DNA of 5,436 nt from the NCBI GenBank assembly GCA_964578935.1, contig CAZOEW010000216.1, forward strand, positions 1 to 5,436, given 5' to 3'. How positions within the stretch are numbered: position 1 is the first letter of the stretch; each line of letters starts with the position of its first letter. Below the pieces are notes generated by a model. It worked only from the letters and a program-made list of their open reading frames with translations, was not told the DNA's origin and searched no databases. Origin of the DNA: JAQYVL01 sp964578935 (GTDB lineage: Bacteria; Desulfobacterota; Desulfobacteria; Desulfobacterales; SURF-7). Below are positions 1 to 4,130 of this stretch, one piece after another. A program made the position numbers and the translations under genes.

Positions 1-50
1 CAAAACTTGAAATCGATCCGTCGACAATGCTGATTCGGGAAAAAGGATAA
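1..50 (+). CDS. Possible 3' end of a rightward gene, unidentified
   Basis: Reading from base 3, one frame stays open for 15 codons and ends in TAA at 48-50. The peptide is KLEIDPSTMLIREKG. The other two forward frames stop earlier, at 8-10 and 31-33. The composition is protein-like, and a gene ending here would converge with the acyltransferase-hydrolase gene whose stop is at 115-117. That is the whole of the evidence: the piece is too short to assign to a family, and a 15-codon open stretch can occur by chance. The bases between the two stops (51-114) are AT-rich and hold only weak inverted repeats, with no GC-rich stem followed by a T run, so I call no terminator there. Confidence 0.35.
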   Translation, partial: KLEIDPSTMLIREKG

Positions 51-114
51 AAAATTATTTTATAACAAACAGATACCGTTAGCCATATCCGGATACCTGA
101 AAAGATTTTTTGTT

Positions 115-2310
115 TCATCCCGGCTTTGGTTGAGCAGCTTCATTTTCCAGCCTCTCCATAAAATCGGCGACAGCCTTATAAACCCGTTCGCATTTTTCAC
201 CCAGAATAATCCCATGCCTTTCATAGTTTACCAGAAGATATTCCTTTTCTATTGATCCGAGAAGCTGAAATATCCTTTTTGACCCCTCTGGATTGACAAC
301 AGGATCTCTGAAAGATTGAACAATGAGAGCCGGTATTGTGATATCAACAAGTTTTGCCTCCAAAGAGTCCATCAGTCTTGCAAGTTCAAGAATACCGGAC
401 ACGGGATTCCGTTTATAATTGATATGAGGATTTTCAGGATTGTTAATGACAAACTCCTTTTTGGCGGATTCAATCTTCACCCTGTCCATCAGCCAGTTCC
501 AGAGATTTACGGCAGGCACGAATTTGGCTGAAAAATCCTGAAGCTTAAGCGGCGGTGAAATCGCGAAAACACCATCCACGTCTTTTACGCGCGTGCAAAG
601 GTCAAGAGCCAGGCCGGCACCGGTGGAGAATCCTCCCACAACAACCTTTTTACAGTTGTTCCTGATAATCGCGTATCCCTCTTCTGCCGACTCAACCCAT
701 TCCATGTAATTTCGGGTCGAGAGGTCATCCGGTGACGTACCATGCCCTTTAAGCCTCGGAGCATATACACGGTAGCCGATCCGGCCCAGAAATTCAGCAA
801 GCCCCTTCACCTCCAGAGGTGCCGCCATATATCCGTGGATCAGAACAACACCGGTTTCTCTTGATTTACCCCGAATAAAAATAGGCATGCCTACCTCTTT
901 GCCTTTTGATTCCCCTTCAATGGCAAAATTGGCATAATCGCGCTCATAATCGAACAGCGCTTTTTCCATCAGATGATTTACGATCCAATGTTTGATCCGA
1001 ATTGCCGGCTGCCGGGCAATGTTGATCAGTTGATTCCGATAAAATGACAGGGGTTCAATCTCGTTCGCGATGACGGTTACAGGATTGTCGATCCGGCTGC
1101 GATGAAATTCCGAACTGTTTGTGTAATCCGGGTCTTTCTGAATTGTCTTCTCGTTTTCCCGGATAACACCCTTTTCAACGGCAATCGTGTAAAAATTCTT
1201 GTATTTCTGATATCGATCATCTGTCAGCAGGTGAATCTGATTGCCGTTCAGCCCAAGATGCCGGTGAATATTTTCTTTTCCCGGATTCAGTATTGCCGCG
1301 AGATACGCTCTTCGTCTGAAATCAGATTCATCAACCTCATTGGATTCCAAATATTTTAAAATCGTTGCGAAAATATGATCATGATTGACCGTTGTCATGC
1401 TGTATATCGCGGACATGTAACGATCCATAAGCTTGCGTACAGCGACTTTCATCATTCGCTTGGAAGAAATCGCGTCATCAAAGTTAATCTCCGATGTATC
1501 ATTAATATCCTTCTGAATGATCTTACTTTTAATATACTGATTTATTCTGATGGGCTCACCAAACCGCATATCCACATCAACTCCTGAAAGAAGCATGGTA
1601 CCCTCTGTCATAATTTCTTCCATCACCCTTTCAGATAGATTTTCAACAAACCTTTCTGCAAGCCGGCTCAGAAGGTTTTCCCTGGCGCGTATTGGATAAT
1701 AGGTGAGATTAACCGGGACAATATAGGTTTCGATTTCAAGAACAGGCTTTACATCCTCGATGTGATACAACCTCTTCAAACGCTCAGCCTCCTCGGGCGC
1801 TTTTTCAATCATCCTTCGAAGCCGTTCCCGGTAAAACGCTGTCCGCAGCGCAAGCGTTGCAGTCCCGGTGTGGGGAGAACGTTTCCCATCCGGCGAAGCA
1901 ATAATAAAGTGGCCTGTTTTTTTATCTTTTTGCTCAAAAATCTTTTTGCTTTTCACCATTCTCCCCTCCGGGAAAATGATCCAGCTGGCCTCGCCTGTCA
2001 AAAGGCTTTTTACGATCAGGAGATCCCGGTCAGGGTCCTTTGTTGAAATCGCTCCCACTTTCTCCAGAAACGTGCTAAGCCCTCCCACAAAAAGGCTGTA
2101 ATCCGCCAAAGACCAAATGGTTGAACCGGTGATCCGGTTTATATGATAGGGAATAAGAATCGTCTCCATTCGGGTAAAATGATTGATTGCATAAATAACC
2201 GCCCCCTTCTTTGGAATGTTTTTTTCCCCGTGGATTCGTATTTTTGCTTTTGAAATTCCGGACAAGGCTCTGATGGCATAGCTGGTTGTGCGATATGCAA
2301 AATTATCCAA
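115..2310 (-). CDS. Fused glycerolipid acyltransferase (PlsC/GPAT-like) and alpha/beta-hydrolase
   Basis: This 731-residue protein has two enzymatic halves. Residues about 20-255 resemble 1-acyl-glycerol-3-phosphate acyltransferases, which move an acyl group from acyl-CoA or acyl-ACP to a glycerolipid at the inner membrane face. Block I is NHFTRME (H44, E49), with Glu where the family normally has Asp, and block III is FPEGR (113-117). Residues about 475-725 are an alpha/beta-hydrolase: oxyanion-side HG at 492-493, nucleophile elbow GFSTG with S562, and likely acid and base D669 and H699, so the triad looks intact. Residues about 260-470 are helical, charged and unassigned. No signal peptide or clear membrane helix is seen. 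The start is TTG at 2310-2308, chosen because GGAGG lies 7 nt upstream and no in-frame ATG lies nearby. The domain calls are firm. The substrate is unknown; lysophospholipid or monoacylglycerol remodelling is a guess. It is transcribed away from the tRNA-modification operon. Confidence 0.9.
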   Translation of the reverse strand: MDNFAYRTTSYAIRALSGISKAKIRIHGEKNIPKKGAVIYAINHFTRMETILIPYHINRITGSTIWSLADYSLFVGGLSTFLEKVGAISTKDPDRDLLIVKSLLTGEASWIIFPEGRMVKSKKIFEQKDKKTGHFIIASPDGKRSPHTGTATLALRTAFYRERLRRMIEKAPEEAERLKRLYHIEDVKPVLEIETYIVPVNLTYYPIRARENLLSRLAERFVENLSERVMEEIMTEGTMLLSGVDVDMRFGEPIRINQYIKSKIIQKDINDTSEINFDDAISSKRMMKVAVRKLMDRYMSAIYSMTTVNHDHIFATILKYLESNEVDESDFRRRAYLAAILNPGKENIHRHLGLNGNQIHLLTDDRYQKYKNFYTIAVEKGVIRENEKTIQKDPDYTNSSEFHRSRIDNPVTVIANEIEPLSFYRNQLINIARQPAIRIKHWIVNHLMEKALFDYERDYANFAIEGESKGKEVGMPIFIRGKSRETGVVLIHGYMAAPLEVKGLAEFLGRIGYRVYAPRLKGHGTSPDDLSTRNYMEWVESAEEGYAIIRNNCKKVVVGGFSTGAGLALDLCTRVKDVDGVFAISPPLKLQDFSAKFVPAVNLWNWLMDRVKIESAKKEFVINNPENPHINYKRNPVSGILELARLMDSLEAKLVDITIPALIVQSFRDPVVNPEGSKRIFQLLGSIEKEYLLVNYERHGIILGEKCERVYKAVADFMERLENEAAQPKPG

Positions 2311-2317
2311 AACCTTC

Positions 2318-2322
2318 CCTCC
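2318..2322 (-). promoter_or_regulatory. Ribosome binding site that fixes a TTG start for the acyltransferase-hydrolase
   Basis: On the minus strand GGAGG sits 7 nt before TTG at 2310. The frame stays open further upstream but offers no ATG close by. The ATG at 2324-2322 is in another frame. The Shine-Dalgarno match is therefore the main argument for the TTG start. Confidence 0.75.
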
Positions 2323-2388
2323 ATCTCCTAAAGGGTTTATAAAAAAGCCAGGGTCGTTTTATGGGTTTCAATATTTTTACATACTGAA

Positions 2389-2417
2389 ATAATAGTGGAA
2401 AAAATCAATTGAGTCAA
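2389..2417 (-). promoter_or_regulatory. Predicted sigma70-type promoter for the acyltransferase-hydrolase gene
   Basis: On the minus strand TTGACT (2417-2412) matches the -35 consensus at five of six bases. TATTAT (2394-2389) matches the -10 consensus at five of six. The spacer is exactly 17 bp. Transcription would begin near 2382, giving a leader of roughly 70 nt before the TTG start. The prediction comes from sequence match and position alone. Confidence 0.6.
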
Positions 2418-2475
2418 ACTCGAATATCAACTGAACCCGTGGTGTCCCGTCTTCAAGACCGTTAAATCATGCATT

Positions 2476-2489
2476 TCATTTTAAAATGA
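2476..2489. repeat. 14-bp perfect palindrome abutting the -35 box, candidate operator
   Basis: TCATTTTAAAATGA is a perfect palindrome whose last base directly precedes the rightward -35 hexamer at 2490. Dimeric repressors and activators often bind such symmetric sites beside a promoter, and an AT-rich tract here could also act as an UP element for RNA polymerase. I cannot match it to a known regulator consensus. In AT-rich DNA a palindrome of this length is suggestive rather than decisive. Confidence 0.4.
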
Positions 2490-2518
2490 TTGATATTCAT
2501 ATTATTCGTGTTTATAAT
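2490..2518 (+). promoter_or_regulatory. Predicted sigma70-type promoter for the ferredoxin-mnmA-mtaB operon
   Basis: TTGATA (2490-2495) matches the -35 consensus at five of six bases and TATAAT (2513-2518) is a perfect -10 box. The spacer is 17 bp, the optimum. Transcription would start near 2525, leaving a leader of about 97 nt before the TTG start of the ferredoxin gene. It is the strongest promoter-like sequence in the window, as expected for a housekeeping tRNA-modification operon. Confidence 0.7.
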
Positions 2519-2528
2519 CAAATGGTTT

Positions 2529-2556
2529 GACTTTTTTTCGATACCGTAAAAAAGTC
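2529..2556 (+). other. Hairpin at the predicted 5' end of the operon mRNA
   Basis: GACTTTTTT (2529-2537) pairs perfectly with AAAAAAGTC (2548-2556). Inside, after one T-T mismatch, C2539-G2546 and G2540-C2545 close an ATAC tetraloop. In RNA the stem can extend outward through G-U and U-A pairs to about 2524-2561. With transcription starting near 2525, this would be almost the first structure made. It lacks a following U tract, so it is not an intrinsic terminator. It may protect the mRNA 5' end, or the inverted repeat may be a DNA operator in the initially transcribed region. Confidence 0.5.
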
Positions 2557-2610
2557 GGATTCAAAACAATTGAAACCGGCTTCATGTATCACAACCCATA
2601 AAAATAATCT

Positions 2611-2615
2611 GGAGG
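2611..2615 (+). promoter_or_regulatory. Ribosome binding site that fixes a TTG start for the NIL-ferredoxin
   Basis: A full GGAGG lies 6 nt before TTG at 2622-2624. No ATG sits in frame at a suitable distance. The TTG start also places the first beta strand of the NIL domain at the very N terminus, where it is expected. Confidence 0.8.
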
Positions 2616-2621
2616 TCTGGA

Positions 2622-3047
2622 TTGTACTCAAAAATTTTAACACTCCGTTTTCCCAAAACAGGTGTATCAAAACCAACCGTCTGTTACCTGGCCCGCGACT
2701 ATGACCTGATATTCACCATCCTGAAGGCAACGGTGCTTCCCCGGAAAGAAGGCATCATGGTGCTCGAGGTTTCCGGTCCGAAGAAAAATTTCAAAAAAGG
2801 GATCGCCTTTTTGCAAGAACAGGGAATCCTGGTACAAAACGCTTCCCAGGAAGTAAACCGAAACACAAAAAAATGTATCCACTGCGGTGCATGTACAGCC
2901 GTATGCCCCACAGGAGCCCTGTCAATCAAACACCCGGAAATGAGTGTTGAGTTTAACATAAAAAAATGCAGCGTATGCGAGCTGTGTGTTCCCGCCTGCC
3001 CCACAAAGGCAATGAAGATACAGCCAACCTCCGAAACCTTTTTTTAA
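2622..3047 (+). CDS. NIL domain-containing ferredoxin with two [4Fe-4S] clusters
   Basis: This small 141-residue cytoplasmic protein combines two modules. Residues about 1-77 fit the NIL fold, a small ligand-binding domain best known from the C terminus of methionine ABC-transporter ATPases. Residues 84-135 form a bacterial-type diferredoxin: CIHCGACTAVCP (C85, C88, C91, C95) and CSVCELCVPACP (C116, C119, C122, C126), both complete for cubane clusters. NIL-ferredoxins of this design in methanogens are implicated, with a COG1900 partner, in incorporating sulfide into homocysteine; that is family knowledge, and no COG1900 gene is visible here. The gene heads an operon with mnmA, from which it is separated by nothing but its own TAA, and mtaB. 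I infer an electron- or sulfur-donor role in tRNA thiolation. The start is TTG with a strong GGAGG. A general redox or sulfur-assimilation role remains possible. Confidence 0.92.
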   Translation: MYSKILTLRFPKTGVSKPTVCYLARDYDLIFTILKATVLPRKEGIMVLEVSGPKKNFKKGIAFLQEQGILVQNASQEVNRNTKKCIHCGACTAVCPTGALSIKHPEMSVEFNIKKCSVCELCVPACPTKAMKIQPTSETFF

Positions 3048-4130
3048 ATGAAATCGTTAATTGCAGTTGCGGTAAGCGGTGGTGTTGATTCTCTGACAGC
3101 AGCCTTTCTCCTCAAAGAGCAAGGGCATGAAATCATTGGGATACATTTCATCACCGGTTTTGAAAAGAAAGACGGCTCCGGAATCAACCATGGGATGCCC
3201 GGAATTCAAAACGCGGATACGTGCAGCAATATCGAAAATATCTCTGAACAGCTTGACATCCCCATTAAAATTTTCGACTGTCGTAAGGCTTTCAATAAAA
3301 AAATCATCGCCTATTTCAAGGAAACATATCTTGCCGGGAAGACTCCAAACCCTTGCCTCGTCTGCAACCCGGAGATAAAATTCGGCACGGTTCTGCAATA
3401 CGCGAAAACAATAGGAGCCGAAAAGCTCGCAACCGGTCATTACGCAAAAACACAGCCTGACGGCAAAGGACGGCAGCAGTTACTTAAAGGAGTCGATCCG
3501 CATAAAGACCAGTCCTATTTTCTTGCGTTTCTCTCCCAGAGTCAACTGGCCGATGCCTGTTTTCCCCTGGGCGACATGAAAAAGTCAGATGTAAAAAAAA
3601 TAGCTGAAAAAAACGGGCTGAAACCTTTATCGCAAAAGGAAAGTCAGGACGTGTGTTTTATTCATGAAGGAGGGTATGCTGATTTTTTAAAAGATCAGGG
3701 AATCCCGTCATCCCCCGGTTCCATTATGGGAAAAAATGGTAACATAATCGGCGAACACAAAGGGCTGCACCTTTTTACAATCGGCCAGCGACGAGGAATC
3801 AACTGCCCAGCCCCCGCACCCTACCATGTATTGCGTCTTGATACAAAAAACAACCGGCTGATTGTCGGCTCCAAGCAAGACCTGCTTTCTTTGACCTGCA
3901 TTGCAGAAAAAACAAACTGGATTATTCGAAAACCATCCTCTCCGGTTCATGCTCATGTAAAAATCAGATACCAGCACAATCCAGCCCAGGCAACGATCAT
4001 TCCTCTTTCCGGTCAGAGAGTGGAAATTCATTTCAAAAAACCGCAGTATTCCATAACACCCGGTCAGGGAGCTGTTTTTTATCAAGAGGAAGAAATTCTT
4101 GGCGGAGGGTGGATAACCGATAACGAATGA
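3048..4130 (+). CDS. mnmA: tRNA-specific 2-thiouridylase MnmA, divergent form
   Basis: MnmA activates the C2 carbonyl of U34 with ATP and inserts sulfur, giving s2U34 in tRNA-Lys, -Glu and -Gln. The 360-residue length is normal for the family. Visible motifs are the PP-loop SGGVDS (10-15), GKTPNPCLVCNPEIKF (97-112), ATGHYAK (128-134), KDQSYFLA (153-160), the catalytic-cysteine segment QDVCFI (C203), TIGQRRG (244-250) and the C-terminal PGQGAVFY (338-345). Three features differ from E. coli MnmA as I recall it: FITGFEKKD replaces the MKNW segment, Cys103 stands where E. coli has Asp so that a CxxC (C103, C106) is formed, and the stretch after TIGQRRG is shorter (GINCPAPAPYHV). ATG follows the ferredoxin TAA directly and has no Shine-Dalgarno of its own, so translation is probably coupled. 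A three-cysteine arrangement suits an [Fe-S] cluster, but disulfide chemistry is the alternative. Confidence 0.93.
   Translation: MKSLIAVAVSGGVDSLTAAFLLKEQGHEIIGIHFITGFEKKDGSGINHGMPGIQNADTCSNIENISEQLDIPIKIFDCRKAFNKKIIAYFKETYLAGKTPNPCLVCNPEIKFGTVLQYAKTIGAEKLATGHYAKTQPDGKGRQQLLKGVDPHKDQSYFLAFLSQSQLADACFPLGDMKKSDVKKIAEKNGLKPLSQKESQDVCFIHEGGYADFLKDQGIPSSPGSIMGKNGNIIGEHKGLHLFTIGQRRGINCPAPAPYHVLRLDTKNNRLIVGSKQDLLSLTCIAEKTNWIIRKPSSPVHAHVKIRYQHNPAQATIIPLSGQRVEIHFKKPQYSITPGQGAVFYQEEEILGGGWITDNE

Larger units (their letters stand above)
2311..2621. other. Divergent intergenic region
   Basis: This 311-base gap separates two divergently transcribed genes and I find no convincing gene in it. It is AT-rich. 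Its recognisable content, left to right, is the leftward ribosome binding site, the leftward promoter, a short 11-bp inverted repeat (GTCTTCAAGAC, 2449-2459), a 14-bp palindrome, the rightward promoter, a hairpin, and the rightward ribosome binding site. About 72 bp lie between the two -35 boxes, enough for a regulator to affect both promoters. I see no conserved riboswitch core that I can name. Confidence 0.8.

Noticed and set aside
86..95. Perfect 10-bp palindrome TATCCGGATA downstream of the acyltransferase-hydrolase stop
   Set aside because: It has no loop and is not followed by a T run on either strand, so it cannot form a useful terminator hairpin. It is too short to call an operator.
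1102..2101. Several plus-strand open frames of 70-94 codons opposite the acyltransferase-hydrolase gene
   Set aside because: They are antisense to conserved catalytic coding sequence, show no motifs, and are explained by codon bias on the other strand.
2139..2324. Minus-strand 61-codon frame starting with ATG at 2324
   Set aside because: It lies inside the N-terminal coding region of the acyltransferase-hydrolase in another frame and has no recognisable domain. The GGAGG next to it is better explained as the ribosome site for TTG 2310.
2527..2532. TTGACT as an alternative -35 box for the rightward operon
   Set aside because: No -10-like hexamer lies 16-18 bp downstream, where the sequence is GTAAAAAAGTC. 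The TTGATA/TATAAT pair just upstream is far better.
2584..2601. Five-codon frame (MYHNP) just upstream of the ferredoxin gene, a possible leader peptide
   Set aside because: It has no Shine-Dalgarno and no run of regulatory codons, and there is no attenuator after it. It fits chance.
3039..3047. U-rich slippery sequence at the ferredoxin stop as a programmed -1 frameshift site
   Set aside because: The heptamer TTTTTTA is not in the phase needed for -1 slippage, and mnmA is already in the same frame, so a frameshift would not produce a fusion.
2667..3440. Minus-strand open frames of 71-127 codons opposite the ferredoxin and mnmA genes
   Set aside because: They overlap cysteine motifs and PP-loop coding sequence on the plus strand. 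Their apparent cysteine and histidine content is a shadow of those motifs.
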